In this document: piece after piece, positions 1 through 9,171 of the stretch
Layout of the letters: each line of letters opens with the position of its first letter
How positions within the stretch are numbered: the stretch's first letter is position 1
NCBI RefSeq assembly: GCF_014873535.1
Contig: NZ_JADBEF010000001.1
Location: 248,001 to 312,000, forward strand
Source: Nonomuraea africana
GTDB lineage: Bacteria; Actinomycetota; Actinomycetes; Streptosporangiales; Streptosporangiaceae
Direction of reading: 5' to 3'
DNA: 64,000 nt
The notes under the pieces: generated by a model
Seen by the model: the letters and a program-made list of their open reading frames with translations, nothing else
What the model was told of the DNA's origin: nothing
Database searches by the model: none
Position numbers and translations under genes: made by a program

Positions 1-16
1 TGTGGGTGGAGGCGGT

Positions 17-673
17 GTGGCCACAAGGGACGCCATCACGGTGACGCTGATCGACGACCATCCGGCGGTCCTGGCCGGGATGGAGTACTGGTACTCGACG
101 GCGGATCCGCCGATCAAGGTCGTGGCCTCCGGCGCCACCGTGCAGACCGCGTGGGCGCCGCCAGGTGACGCGGCCGCGGTCGTCGTGCTCGACCTGCAAC
201 TGGGTGGCCGCCCGCCCGCCTACGACGACCTGCGACGGCTGGTCGACGCGGGCCGGCAGGTCATCGTCTACACCATGCGCGACGACGAGAAGACCGCGCT
301 GACCTGCATGGACCTCGGGGCCTTCACCTTCCTCACCAAAGCCGAGGGAGAGGAGCACCTGACCGCGGCCACGGTCGCGGCCGCGCACGACCTGCCCTAC
401 ACGCCGCCGGCGCTGGCCGGGGCGTTCGGCGCGGACACTGCGCCCGATCGGCCGAATCTCTCTCTGCGGGAGGAGGAGGTGCTGATCGAGTGGTTCCAGT
501 GCGAGTCGAAGGAGCTCGTCGCGCGGAAACTCGGCATCACGCCGCGGACGGTCAACTCTTATCTCGACCGGGTCCGGATCAAGTACGCGAACGTGGGGCG
601 GGAGGCCCGGACCAAGGCGAACCTGGTCGCGCGAGCGATCCAGGACGGACTGATCGACGTGGACGATCTGTGA
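17..673 (+). CDS. NarL/LuxR-type response regulator
   Basis: This is a two-domain response regulator of 218 aa that probably controls transcription on phosphorylation by a histidine kinase not present in the window. The receiver domain fills about residues 7-125. It has the acidic pair D13-D14, a phospho-acceptor D59 in VVVLDLQLGG, the switch residue T86 and the conserved lysine K108 in FLTKAEG, so it looks fully functional. The C-terminal LuxR-like HTH (about 150-215) begins LSLREEEVL and contains ITPRTVNSYL. I chose GTG 17 because GGAGG lies at 8-12. The frame stays open to the window edge, so a longer start upstream cannot be excluded. It precedes a secreted lectin gene on the same strand. 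Confidence 0.85.
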   Translation: MATRDAITVTLIDDHPAVLAGMEYWYSTADPPIKVVASGATVQTAWAPPGDAAAVVVLDLQLGGRPPAYDDLRRLVDAGRQVIVYTMRDDEKTALTCMDLGAFTFLTKAEGEEHLTAATVAAAHDLPYTPPALAGAFGADTAPDRPNLSLREEEVLIEWFQCESKELVARKLGITPRTVNSYLDRVRIKYANVGREARTKANLVARAIQDGLIDVDDL

Positions 674-911
674 TCACATGATCACGGTGTGCATTGCGGG
701 TCGAACGACCGTCACTCAGGACAGGTCCGGTTCCCTAGGGTGGTCGCCGCGTCACCGAGGCGGCCTTGGCACGCGCCTTTCGAGGCGTCGGCGGGGCGGT
801 GCACCGGCGCGTATGCGCCCGGTCGATGCCGCTGAGGTCGCCGAGTGCCGAGCGCATCGGACGGTGACGGACTCGAACAGGCAATCACAAGAAGATTCGG
901 GAGTTTGTGTC

Positions 912-1700
912 GTGAGGCGAGTTCGAAGGCGTTCATTCAAACGGGCGACCGTGCGCGGGGCAGGAGTGTGTGCGATCCTCGCGGCGGCGGTGGCGTTGCC
1001 GCTGTCGCCTACGGCTCACGCGGTCACCGCCGACAAGACGGACGACAAGCTGACCGCCGGCGAGATTCTCAAGCCGAATGAGTCGGTGAAGTCCGAGAAC
1101 GGCCAGTACAAGCTGATCCAGCAGGTCCAGGGCAACCTCGTGCTGTACGGCCCCGGAAACAAGGCCCTCTGGGGGACGCCCACGTCGGGCACCACCGCGT
1201 ACGCGACCATGCAGCGCGAGGGCAACCTCGTCATCTACAACGCCTCGAACCAGCCGCTGTGGGGAACCAACACCGCCGGCAACCCCGGCGCTTACCTCGA
1301 GGTGCAGGACGACGGCAACCTCGTCATCTACTCAGCGAGCAACGAGTTCCTCTGGTCGCGGCACGCCTACGTCGGGTCGCTCCCGTCCGGCCACACACTC
1401 AAGACCGGACAGTGGGTCCAGTCACGGAACGGCGAGTACAGGCTGCTCATGCAGAAGGAAGGCAACCTCGTCCTCTACAACCGGGCCGACAAGGGCCTGT
1501 GGACGACCCCCACAGGCGACAGGCCGGGGGCCTATGCCGCGATGCAGAGGGAAGGCAATCTGGTGATCTACAGCTCGTCGAACAAGGGCGTGTGGACCAC
1601 TAAGACCGCGGGCAACTCCGGCGCGTATCTGGCAGTGCAGAACCAGGGCAAGGTCGTGATCTACTCCAAGGACGACCGGCCCCTCTGGTCGGTGAACTAG
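912..1700 (+). CDS. Secreted bulb-type (mannose-binding) lectin protein
   Basis: A 262-aa exported protein predicted to bind mannose-type glycans outside the cell. After an Arg-rich start and a hydrophobic segment ending near PTAHA (signal peptide, about residues 1-37), the mature part holds two B-lectin domains. Each has three copies of the QxDxNxVxY-type sugar pocket: QVQGNLVLY, QREGNLVIY and QDDGNLVIY, then QKEGNLVLY, QREGNLVIY and QNQGKVVIY. Only the third keeps the exact Asp; most have Glu there, and the last is the most degenerate. GTG 912 is chosen because GGGAG sits at 899-903 and a signal peptide follows directly; the frame is open upstream to 678. No enzymatic domain is attached, so adhesion or glycan recognition is inferred. 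Confidence 0.85.
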   Translation: MRRVRRRSFKRATVRGAGVCAILAAAVALPLSPTAHAVTADKTDDKLTAGEILKPNESVKSENGQYKLIQQVQGNLVLYGPGNKALWGTPTSGTTAYATMQREGNLVIYNASNQPLWGTNTAGNPGAYLEVQDDGNLVIYSASNEFLWSRHAYVGSLPSGHTLKTGQWVQSRNGEYRLLMQKEGNLVLYNRADKGLWTTPTGDRPGAYAAMQREGNLVIYSSSNKGVWTTKTAGNSGAYLAVQNQGKVVIYSKDDRPLWSVN

Positions 1701-1710
1701 CGCTCTCGCC

Positions 1711-1756
1711 GTGACGCCGGGATCGCCTGCGGTGGCCGGGCGATCCGCGGCGTCAC
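1711..1756 (+). terminator. Strong hairpin terminator after the lectin gene
   Basis: Ten bases after the lectin stop, GTGACGCC (1711-1718) pairs with GGCGTCAC (1749-1756), and GGATCGCC (1720-1727) pairs with GGCGATCC (1739-1746). This gives a 16-bp stem with a small internal loop and an 11-nt apical loop. There is no T-run, which is usual for actinomycete terminators. Confidence 0.7.
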
Positions 1757-2099
1757 CCCCCTCATGCCGGAGGTCCGCGGGGCCAGAAGCAGTCGGCCCT
1801 CCTGTACACGGCGCGCGGATCTTCGGCGACGGCCCCAGCCCTGCCTGCCAAGCCCTGCTGGTGGCCCGCCTCCGCCGACGAGGCGTCGCATGTGCCCGCC
1901 CTCGAAGCCGTCGTCACGTATTTGCTTTGCGCATCCGTGAGCTCGAATGCTTCGGGCATCACCTCCTCAAGGGCCTGGACACCGATATCAACCTGCGCGT
2001 CTTCACCGCCGGAGCGTCTGAGATCGACCGAATGCCGCGCTTGCGCGACCGGCTCCGCGCCGGCGCCGAGCACCGCGATCACCATGTGCGGGCCAAGCG

Positions 2100-2237
2100 C
2101 GCCGGTGCGACGCGTGTGGCGGTAGTTGGCGAACCAGCGTTCCACCAGGCCGCGGGCGTCTTGTGAGTGGTGTAGTTGTCGCAGATCCGGTGGATATCGG
2201 GCTCTGCCGGAACCTCTTTGTCCCCTGCGACCAGTGA
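2100..2237 (-). pseudogene. IS630-family transposase remnant
   Basis: On the minus strand the stretch from 2237 to about 2152 reads [23 protein letters not shown]. This matches the region around the second catalytic Asp of IS630-family transposases (typical CDNYxTHKTP). In the next frame LVERWFANYRHTRRTG follows, resembling the later VERWF block with its catalytic Glu. The roughly 20-30 residues normally between these blocks are missing and the frame changes, so this is a deleted fragment. I see nothing recognisable in the remaining 1757-2100 sequence. Confidence 0.6.
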
Positions 2238-2244
2238 GACGTGG

Positions 2245-2910
2245 ATGATCAGAGTGTTGGTAGTCGACGATCAGGCGCTCGGCCGCGCGGGCATGGCGGC
2301 CCTGATCCGCACGACCCCCGGGCTGGACGTCGCCGGTGAGGCCGGCACGGGTGAGGAGGCCGTGTCGCTCGTGCTGGCCACCAGGCCCGACGTTGTCCTC
2401 CTGAGCATCCGGGCGCCCGGCGCCGACGCCATCGCCATCATCGAACGGCTCCTCCGCCTGGCCGAGGAGCCCGCGCCCAGGGTTCTGGTTCTGGGCGGCG
2501 GCGATCCGCACGGCCACGTCTATCCGGCGCTGCGTGCCGGAGCGGCGGGGTTTCTCCTCAGGGACACCCCGCCGGCGCGGCTGCTGTCGGCCATCCGCAC
2601 GGTGGCCGAGGGCGATGTGCTGCTGGCCCCCAGCGCGATCAAGGCGCTGATCGAGACGTGGGGGCCGGCCGGTCCGATCGCCTCGGCCCCGGACCTCGGG
2701 GCGCTGACCCGGCGCGAGGCGGAGGTGCTCGCACTGGTGGGACGCGGGTTGTCCAATCGGGACATCGCCGGCTTCCTGTCGGTCAGCGAGGCCACGGTCA
2801 AGACGCACCTCAACCGGGCGATGGCCAAGCTGGGGCTGTCCAGCCGCGCCCGCGTCGTGGCGATGGCCTACGACCGGGGGCTGGTCAAGCCCCGCCGTAT
2901 GCAGGCCTGA
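2245..2910 (+). CDS. Atypical NarL/LuxR-family response regulator without phospho-acceptor Asp
   Basis: A 221-aa protein with a receiver-like domain (1-120) and a C-terminal LuxR HTH (about 152-215; [20 protein letters not shown] and [11 protein letters not shown]). The fold-defining parts are normal (VLVVDDQ with D8-D9; [13 protein letters not shown]), but the phospho-acceptor position is S54, the switch Thr/Ser position is G84 and the conserved Lys position is R106. It is therefore unlikely to be activated by a conventional kinase. It may be constitutive, ligand-controlled or act by dimerisation (inference). ATG 2245 is chosen because the receiver starts there; the ribosome-binding site is weak. 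It converges on the RHS gene, with a shared terminator between them. Confidence 0.85.
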   Translation: MIRVLVVDDQALGRAGMAALIRTTPGLDVAGEAGTGEEAVSLVLATRPDVVLLSIRAPGADAIAIIERLLRLAEEPAPRVLVLGGGDPHGHVYPALRAGAAGFLLRDTPPARLLSAIRTVAEGDVLLAPSAIKALIETWGPAGPIASAPDLGALTRREAEVLALVGRGLSNRDIAGFLSVSEATVKTHLNRAMAKLGLSSRARVVAMAYDRGLVKPRRMQA

Positions 2911-2913
2911 GGT

Positions 2914-2948
2914 CCCGGCGGGCCGTGGGGCGGCCACGGCCCGCCGGG
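2914..2948. terminator. Bidirectional terminator between convergent genes
   Basis: A perfect 15-bp inverted repeat, CCCGGCGGGCCGTGG (2914-2928) and CCACGGCCCGCCGGG (2934-2948), with a 5-nt loop. It fills the 43-bp gap between the stops of the regulator (2910) and the RHS gene (2954), so it can terminate both. Confidence 0.8.
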
Positions 2949-2953
2949 GCGGC

Positions 2954-5900
2954 TCAGAGATTCTTCCCCCAGTTCAGCGCCCGGGCGGCGACCTCACTCA
3001 GCTTGATCACGACCACCTTCCACCTGGCACCGTGGACCGGGAGCTGGGTCTCGAACTTGAACGTCTCCAGTCCGTACATCACCTCCGGCGTCTCCGACGA
3101 CCTGGTGGTCGCCGTGCCGTGCTGCCTGCTCGCCATCGGGTCGATCTGTTCGTGCACCGTGCGCCAGTCGTAGCGCTGCACCGCCTGACTCTGCTGCACC
3201 GGCGTGCGCTGGGTCTTGGGCGGCGACAGGCGTTGCAGGGCCTTGCGGCTGATGGGCCGGTGGGGTGGTCGCGTCCGCTCCTTCCTGGGGAGGTCCCTTT
3301 CCGCGCGCTTCCTCTGGATGGTCCGCATCCGCTGGATGGCCCGGCGCGCCCGCGCCGCCGCTGCCGCCCGCTGCCTGGCCGCTGCCCGTGCGCGGGCCGC
3401 GGCCGCGGCGGCGCGCCGGCGGGCTGCCGCCTCGGCGGCCTTCCTCGCCTTCTCCGCCGCCCGCCGCTGGGCGAGCGCGGCGGCACGCCTGCGGGCCTGC
3501 TCCATCGCCTGGCGCCTGGCGATCTCGATGGCGCGTCTCCTGGCCAGTTCGGCGGCCTGGCGCCGGGCCGTCTCCATGGCCGCGCGCCTGGCCGCCGCCG
3601 CCGCTGCCCGCTGCGCCGCCCAGAGGGCGGCCCGCCGGGCGGCGAACTGCAGCCCGACGCGGACGGCCGCGATGACGAGGAACCACCAGAGCTGCCCGTC
3701 GGGGTCGCTCATCGAGACGGGGTTGTTGTTGGCGTAGGCGTAGGCGTTGAGCTGCTGCGGGTCGGACTCGTCGATGACGGGGTCCACGGAGAGGAACCGA
3801 CCGGTCGCCGGGTCGTACTCGCGGGCTCCCAGGTGGACGAGGCCGGTGGTGGGGTCAGCCGTGCCGCCGACGAACCCGTTCTGGCCCGGCCACCATGGCG
3901 GCGCGGGGCCCCGGTCGGCGCCGAACGGGGTCTGGCGGCGAATGGCCAGCTCACCGGAGGCGCCGTCCACGGCGGCGTGGGCCGTGCCGTGGTGGTCGTT
4001 GCCGAAGAAGTACACCTTCCCCGCCGAGCTGCGCATCGCCACCGTCTGGCCGTTGACGGTGTAGTAGCGGCTGCCCTCCACGACGTCCTTGGCGTGGTCG
4101 AGGCGCAGCTCCAGGTCGTCCACGTACAGGGTGGTCTCGCCGGCGGTCTTGCGCAGCAGCCGGTCGCCGTCGGCGTCGTAGACGAACGACGTCGTCTTGC
4201 CGCTCTCGGTGACCGACTCCAGGTTGCCTTCGGCGTCCCAGACGAGCTGCTGCTCCGAGGAGCCGATCCGCCTGGTGACGGTGTTGCCGGCCGCGTCGTA
4301 GGCGTACGAGTCCGTGGTGGGCCCGCCGGTGACGGAGGTGAGTGCGTGCGGCCTGGCCGCGCCAGGCTCGGGGTAGGCGTAGGTGCGGGTCACCTCTGAC
4401 CGCCCGCCGAAGGCGTGCCGGACCTCCTTGGTGCGGTTGCCCGTGGCGTCGTAGGCGTAGCTGACAGCGTACGGGGCCACGCCGCCGATCTTGTCCGGCT
4501 GCGGGCCGCCCGCGGCGCAGTCGTCGGTGGCCGTCCACGCCGAGGTCATGCGGCGCAGGTGATCGTAGGTGATGCACTGCGTGTCCAGGCCGCCGGTCGC
4601 CCTGTCGGCGATCCTGGTCACGTTGCCGGCGGGGTCGTAGCTGTAGTGCAGGTCCAGGTCCGAGCTCGAGCCGGTGTCCCGGTCGAGCTGGGAGCGGATC
4701 ATCCGCCTGGTGCCCTCCTCATGGGTGAAGGTGAGCCAGGTCTTGCGGGTGCCGGTGCTGAGTTCGTACTGGAGCGTCTCGCCCAGCTTGCTGTAGCGGG
4801 CGTCGGTGACGTACGACGACAGGCCGGTGACCCGGACGGGGCGGCGCAGCCCGTCGTAGCCGTAGGTGACGGTCTCCGCCGCCAGGCCGCCCGCCTCCGG
4901 GAAGGTGACGGACTGGACCTGGTCGTCGGGGGTGTAGCGGGTGTTGAAGACGTAGGAGCCGGCGAGCTTGCCCTCGCGCTCGGGGATCGTGATCGTCTGC
5001 CGCAGCGGGCGGTAGTCCCGGTCGATCGCGTTGATCTCGGCCTTGTACGCCTGCCCACCCGCGTACCGGATGGTGGCGTTCAGGTGCCCCTTGGCCAGGG
5101 CGTCGTACTTCCACTCGGCCAGCAGCGGGCCGGTCTCGGACCCCTCGCGCAGCGAGGTCTTGCGGCCGAGCGCGTCGTAGCCGTACCACAGGGTCCGGCC
5201 GCGGGCGTCGGTCGTGGAGACGACCTCGTCGGTGTCGTTGTAGACGGTCGTCGTGATGCCCTTGTCGGGGTCCTCGGTCCTGATCTCCCGGCTGCGCAGG
5301 TCGTAGTGGTGCCGCCAGACGTTGCCCGTCGGGTCGGTCACCGTGGCCAGGCGGCCGGCCTTGTCGTAGGTGTACTTGGTGGACTCGTACTCGCCGGTCG
5401 GGGTGGGTCCCTTGTACTGGCGCAGCTCGACGACGCGGTCCTCGGCGTCGCCGATGTGGGTGGTGGCGGTGCCGCCGGGCGGCGGGGTGATGTCCACGCG
5501 GTCGCCCTGCCGGACGGCCTTGGTGGCCCACTTCTCGACGCCCTTGACCCGGAAGCTCTGCTGGACCAGCTCGCCGGTGCCGTCGTAGACGCCGACGATC
5601 TGGCCGGCCATGTCGTCGTCGGAGACGGCGAGCAGCTCGGTCGAGGGCTCGCCGGTGCTGTAGTAGCCGGTGTTGGTCTTGGCGATCTCGCCGAGCGAGT
5701 TGTGGAAGGTGTCGGTGAGCACCCGGCCGCCGCCGGTGGCCGGCTCCTGGGTCTGGCGCTCGCGCATCAGGCCGTCATACAGCTCGTGGCTGGTGATGTA
5801 CGTGCCATCGGCGGCCAGCGTTCTGGTGGTGATCACATTGGGGCCGTCGGAGCGGACGATGTACGCGTACTCGGTGTTGGGCGACTGGCCGGCCGCCCTG

Positions 5901-8900
5901 TCGCGGTCGGGCTGCCAGACCTTGACCAGCCGGCCGAGCGGGTCGTGCTGGAGGTCGGTGCGGCGACCGTTCTCGTCCACCTGGGCCACCGCCTCGCCCC
6001 AGGCGGGGTCGAGGTAGGTGACGTCGGCGTGGCCGAGATGGTTGACGGTCCTGACCTCGGTCGCGGGCGAGCCGGAGGCCGGCACGTACGTGGTGGTCAG
6101 CTTGCCGCCGGCCACGTCGGTCTCGGAGGTGAGCCGGCCGTAGTCGTCGTAGGTGCGGATCATCTCGGGGACGTACCGGGGCGTGGCCCCGTCGTAGCCG
6201 GCCAGTTCCTCGGTCCTGGTGACGTCGCCCTTGACCGGCGGCTGCCCGAAGGCCCGCCCGTCGAAGTGCGTACGCACGTCCGACAGCACGTCCTGGGGCC
6301 GCTGCGGCTCGGCCGAGCAGGGCTTGGCCACGGTCTCGACCCGGCTGACGAAGTCCAGCATCCAGGCCGCGGTGTCGCGGGTGTGCGTGTAGCGGGTGCA
6401 CACGTCGTCGCCGGGCACGGCCACGTCGCCGAGGTCGTGGACCTGGGTGACCAGGCCGTGCTCGTCGTACGCGCGCTCCTCGGAGGTGCGCCGCCACGTC
6501 CCGTCGTGCAGGAGGGTGCGGGCGAGCGTGGCCTTGGTCTCCACGAGGTAGGCCGTCTTGGTGACACCCTCGAACGTGGAGGTGGCTGTCTGCCGCCACC
6601 ACGGCTCCTCGACGGTGGCCGAGAGGATCTTGCCGCCGTCGCCGTCGTGGACGACGGTCTCCCTCTCCATCCCGGCGAGCTGGTCGTGATCATCGCGCGT
6701 GACGCCCTCGGAGTCGACGACGTGCACGTCCTTGCGTCCACCATCGGCCAGGCGGTCACCGTCCATGCCGCGGAAGTAGACGTGCTCGGTCAGCGTGCGC
6801 TTGCCGTCCTGGCCGTCGCCCTGGCGCACCCGTACCTTGCCGAAGCCGCGCCAGTCGGACCAGGTCCGCTCGGCGGGCTTGGTCAGGATGTTCTCGGAGT
6901 AGCGCCAGGCGGCGCCGCCCACGTACTCGTAGTCGGTGACCACCCACGGCGAGCGAGCGGTGCGGTCGATCTCCACGGTCTGGGCGACGACGTGCTTGTG
7001 GAACCAGTCCAGCACCTCCGTCTCGTCCTGCGGCACCCAGCGCTGCGGGTAGCAGCGCATGGTGTTGCGGTCCGGGGCCGGCAGGTTGGACGGGGTGCAC
7101 TCCTCGGGCGCGTACGTGACCCGCAGCTCGGCTCCCGCCTCGGTGTAGACCGACTGGACGCGCCACTTGATCAGCGGTGCGCGGCCCTCGTCGGCGTCCA
7201 CCCGGTTGTCGAGCTGCACCCCGGCGAAGGTCACCTTGGGAAGGGTGACGGTACTGCCGACGTGGCCGGCGTGCTGGATCGAGGCCAGCCACAGCGCGGG
7301 GCTGAGTCCGTCGCCCGTGGCGGGGAAGGAGTGGGTCAGCGTCCAGGAGTCGACATCCTTGTACGCGCCGCCGGACAACACCTGCGTGGTGACCTTGGCC
7401 AGCCGCTTGCGCGTCCAGAAGGTGGGCGAGGTCCGATCCTTGCACACCTCGCCGGCCGCGCAGTTGCGGTCGAACGGCACGTCCGGCCAGTGGGCCGCGG
7501 TCTCCTTGGTGAGCTGGCCCGGCTCGCAGGTGATCGCCCCGCTGGGCAGGCACCGCTCGGCCGTCGTGAACACCACGCGCGCCGACGGCGCCCCGGTGAA
7601 CAGCTCGCCCGAGCGGTAACCGTAGTCGATCCTGGCGAGCTGGCCGCCCCGGTCGTAGGGCGTGCCGAGCTCGGGCTTGCCGTCACGGCCGTAGTGGTTC
7701 TGCTCGCGCTCGTACCAGTACGTGGTGGCGTTGCCGTGCCGGTCGGCCACGTGGTCGAGGTTCCACCGCCACGCCTGCTGGCACCAGGCGTCGGCGGCCA
7801 CGGCGTTGTGGCAGGGCTCGCCGGCCTCGTTGCCGAACACCGGCACGGTCCAGGCCGACGCGGTCTCCGGCTTGCCGCTCACCCAGCCGGGCAGCCGGTT
7901 GAGGCCGAAGGTGTACTGGGTGCCGTCGGCGGTTGTGACCCGCCAGTGCTCGCCGTTGTCGTCGCCGTTGGCGGCGCCGGTCAGGTGCTCGACGCGGGTG
8001 CCGTCGTCGCGCTTGAGCCGCCACTGGCCGCCGGCGGCGTCCTTGACGAGCTCGTTCGCCGAGCCGTTGAGCACGAGCGTGGCGTTGTCGTGGTCCCAGC
8101 ACAGGTCGCCGGTCTGCTTGCCGTCGGCCGAGCAGGACTTGTAGCGGCGCTCGATGTAGCCGCCGGGCGTGAGGTCGAAGCCCTCGCCGGCCCAGGACGC
8201 CTGGTTGTTGGTGGCGGAGGTGCGGCCGTCCACGCTCTGGGAGGAGTAGCCGAGCGCCACCGTCGGCTCGTCGCCGCCGATCGCGGGCGGGACCCGCATC
8301 GGGTAGTTCCAGGAGAAGTCGCCCGACTGGGGGCCGACGCTCCAGGTGGCGGACTGGGCCAGCGGCGTGGCCTTGTAGTCGCCGGACGGACCCGCCGGGG
8401 TGCTGGTCAGGGCGTAGAGGCGGGTACCGGTGGCGGCGACGTCCATGTCGGCGGTGAGCGTGCCGGCGCGCGCGTCGTTCTCGGCGCGTACCGGCTCGGG
8501 GGCCGGGCAGTCCCGCACCGCCGCGTCCAGGGCGCAGTCGGGCAGCTTGACCAGGGCGAGGCGGGCGGCGTAGTCGCCGCCGAAGGCGTGGCGGAAGCCG
8601 GAGTAGTCCATCCGCATGCGGGCCTTGCCGCCGCGGGTGGCGGCCTGCCCCGGCGAGACGCGCAGCACGACGCCGGGCACCGCGGCGGACGTGGCCCGCT
8701 CCAGCACCTCCAGCTTGACCTGCTCGGGCGGCTTGGCCCGGCCGGAGGGGGCGTCCATGCGCACGGCCAGCGAGCCGGCCGCGACCTTCGCGGACCGGCC
8801 CGGCGACAGCTCCACCGCCCCGGCGCGCGGCCAGGTGACGGCGAGGGCGGCGGTCAGCGCCTGCTTGGCGGCCGGGTCCTCGCGCTTGGGCAGCACGGGC

Positions 8901-9118
8901 ACGGGCACGCCCGGCACCGGCTCCTCGCGCTGCACGCCGGGCCGCTCCCGGCGCTCGGCCTGGGCGGGCAGCGCCGGGGCGAGCGGCACGGTGACGAGCA
9001 CCGACAACGCCGCGCACGACCGGGCGAACCAGCGGAGCAGCCGGGGATGGAAATCGTAGATCAATAAGCTCGAGCGTCCGGTCTCCGGGAACTCCTCAGA
9101 GACGTCCATCGTCACCAT
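2954..9118 (-). CDS. RHS-repeat polymorphic-toxin-like protein
   Basis: A 2,054-aa exported RHS/YD-repeat protein. After a hydrophobic N-terminal segment (about 25-52) there is a SpvB/RHS-associated N-terminal region. A long array of YD repeats follows (for example YTYDKAGRLATVTD and YAYDATGNRTKEV). The conserved RHS core then ends GLVHLGAREYDPATGRFLS ... NNNPVSMSDPDG near residue 1805. Past DPDG, where polymorphic toxins carry their variable tip, come a hydrophobic patch (LWWFLVIAAV), about 125 residues of Ala/Arg-rich helix, a Pro/Arg linker and a final ~80-residue domain that I do not recognise. The start is uncertain: ATG 9118, ATG 9109, or ATG 9175, which overlaps the stop of the upstream LamG gene as ATGA. 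No candidate immunity gene follows. Confidence 0.85.
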   Translation of the reverse strand: MVTMDVSEEFPETGRSSLLIYDFHPRLLRWFARSCAALSVLVTVPLAPALPAQAERRERPGVQREEPVPGVPVPVLPKREDPAAKQALTAALAVTWPRAGAVELSPGRSAKVAAGSLAVRMDAPSGRAKPPEQVKLEVLERATSAAVPGVVLRVSPGQAATRGGKARMRMDYSGFRHAFGGDYAARLALVKLPDCALDAAVRDCPAPEPVRAENDARAGTLTADMDVAATGTRLYALTSTPAGPSGDYKATPLAQSATWSVGPQSGDFSWNYPMRVPPAIGGDEPTVALGYSSQSVDGRTSATNNQASWAGEGFDLTPGGYIERRYKSCSADGKQTGDLCWDHDNATLVLNGSANELVKDAAGGQWRLKRDDGTRVEHLTGAANGDDNGEHWRVTTADGTQYTFGLNRLPGWVSGKPETASAWTVPVFGNEAGEPCHNAVAADAWCQQAWRWNLDHVADRHGNATTYWYEREQNHYGRDGKPELGTPYDRGGQLARIDYGYRSGELFTGAPSARVVFTTAERCLPSGAITCEPGQLTKETAAHWPDVPFDRNCAAGEVCKDRTSPTFWTRKRLAKVTTQVLSGGAYKDVDSWTLTHSFPATGDGLSPALWLASIQHAGHVGSTVTLPKVTFAGVQLDNRVDADEGRAPLIKWRVQSVYTEAGAELRVTYAPEECTPSNLPAPDRNTMRCYPQRWVPQDETEVLDWFHKHVVAQTVEIDRTARSPWVVTDYEYVGGAAWRYSENILTKPAERTWSDWRGFGKVRVRQGDGQDGKRTLTEHVYFRGMDGDRLADGGRKDVHVVDSEGVTRDDHDQLAGMERETVVHDGDGGKILSATVEEPWWRQTATSTFEGVTKTAYLVETKATLARTLLHDGTWRRTSEERAYDEHGLVTQVHDLGDVAVPGDDVCTRYTHTRDTAAWMLDFVSRVETVAKPCSAEPQRPQDVLSDVRTHFDGRAFGQPPVKGDVTRTEELAGYDGATPRYVPEMIRTYDDYGRLTSETDVAGGKLTTTYVPASGSPATEVRTVNHLGHADVTYLDPAWGEAVAQVDENGRRTDLQHDPLGRLVKVWQPDRDRAAGQSPNTEYAYIVRSDGPNVITTRTLAADGTYITSHELYDGLMRERQTQEPATGGGRVLTDTFHNSLGEIAKTNTGYYSTGEPSTELLAVSDDDMAGQIVGVYDGTGELVQQSFRVKGVEKWATKAVRQGDRVDITPPPGGTATTHIGDAEDRVVELRQYKGPTPTGEYESTKYTYDKAGRLATVTDPTGNVWRHHYDLRSREIRTEDPDKGITTTVYNDTDEVVSTTDARGRTLWYGYDALGRKTSLREGSETGPLLAEWKYDALAKGHLNATIRYAGGQAYKAEINAIDRDYRPLRQTITIPEREGKLAGSYVFNTRYTPDDQVQSVTFPEAGGLAAETVTYGYDGLRRPVRVTGLSSYVTDARYSKLGETLQYELSTGTRKTWLTFTHEEGTRRMIRSQLDRDTGSSSDLDLHYSYDPAGNVTRIADRATGGLDTQCITYDHLRRMTSAWTATDDCAAGGPQPDKIGGVAPYAVSYAYDATGNRTKEVRHAFGGRSEVTRTYAYPEPGAARPHALTSVTGGPTTDSYAYDAAGNTVTRRIGSSEQQLVWDAEGNLESVTESGKTTSFVYDADGDRLLRKTAGETTLYVDDLELRLDHAKDVVEGSRYYTVNGQTVAMRSSAGKVYFFGNDHHGTAHAAVDGASGELAIRRQTPFGADRGPAPPWWPGQNGFVGGTADPTTGLVHLGAREYDPATGRFLSVDPVIDESDPQQLNAYAYANNNPVSMSDPDGQLWWFLVIAAVRVGLQFAARRAALWAAQRAAAAAARRAAMETARRQAAELARRRAIEIARRQAMEQARRRAAALAQRRAAEKARKAAEAAARRRAAAAAARARAAARQRAAAAARARRAIQRMRTIQRKRAERDLPRKERTRPPHRPISRKALQRLSPPKTQRTPVQQSQAVQRYDWRTVHEQIDPMASRQHGTATTRSSETPEVMYGLETFKFETQLPVHGARWKVVVIKLSEVAARALNWGKNL

Positions 9119-9171
9119 CCATGGGGGATCAGGCGCGGGCCGGCGGGGCGAGCACCCCGCCGGCGGGCGGG

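Noticed and set aside
1762..2910. A 391-codon minus-strand frame covering the atypical response regulator.
   Set aside because: Most of it is antisense to a good receiver/HTH gene. Only the short VERWF block at about 2100-2150 has transposase similarity.
3290..3660. Ala/Arg-rich stretch as a histone-like or simple DNA repeat feature.
   Set aside because: The codons vary and the periodicity is at the protein level. It continues the RHS frame, so it is treated as a helical spacer and not as a DNA repeat or separate gene.
4415..9067. A 1,550-codon open frame on the plus strand opposite the RHS gene.
   Set aside because: It is antisense to a clearly coding RHS frame. Its product is Val/Gly/Arg-rich with no domain, as expected from the complementary strand of high-GC coding DNA.
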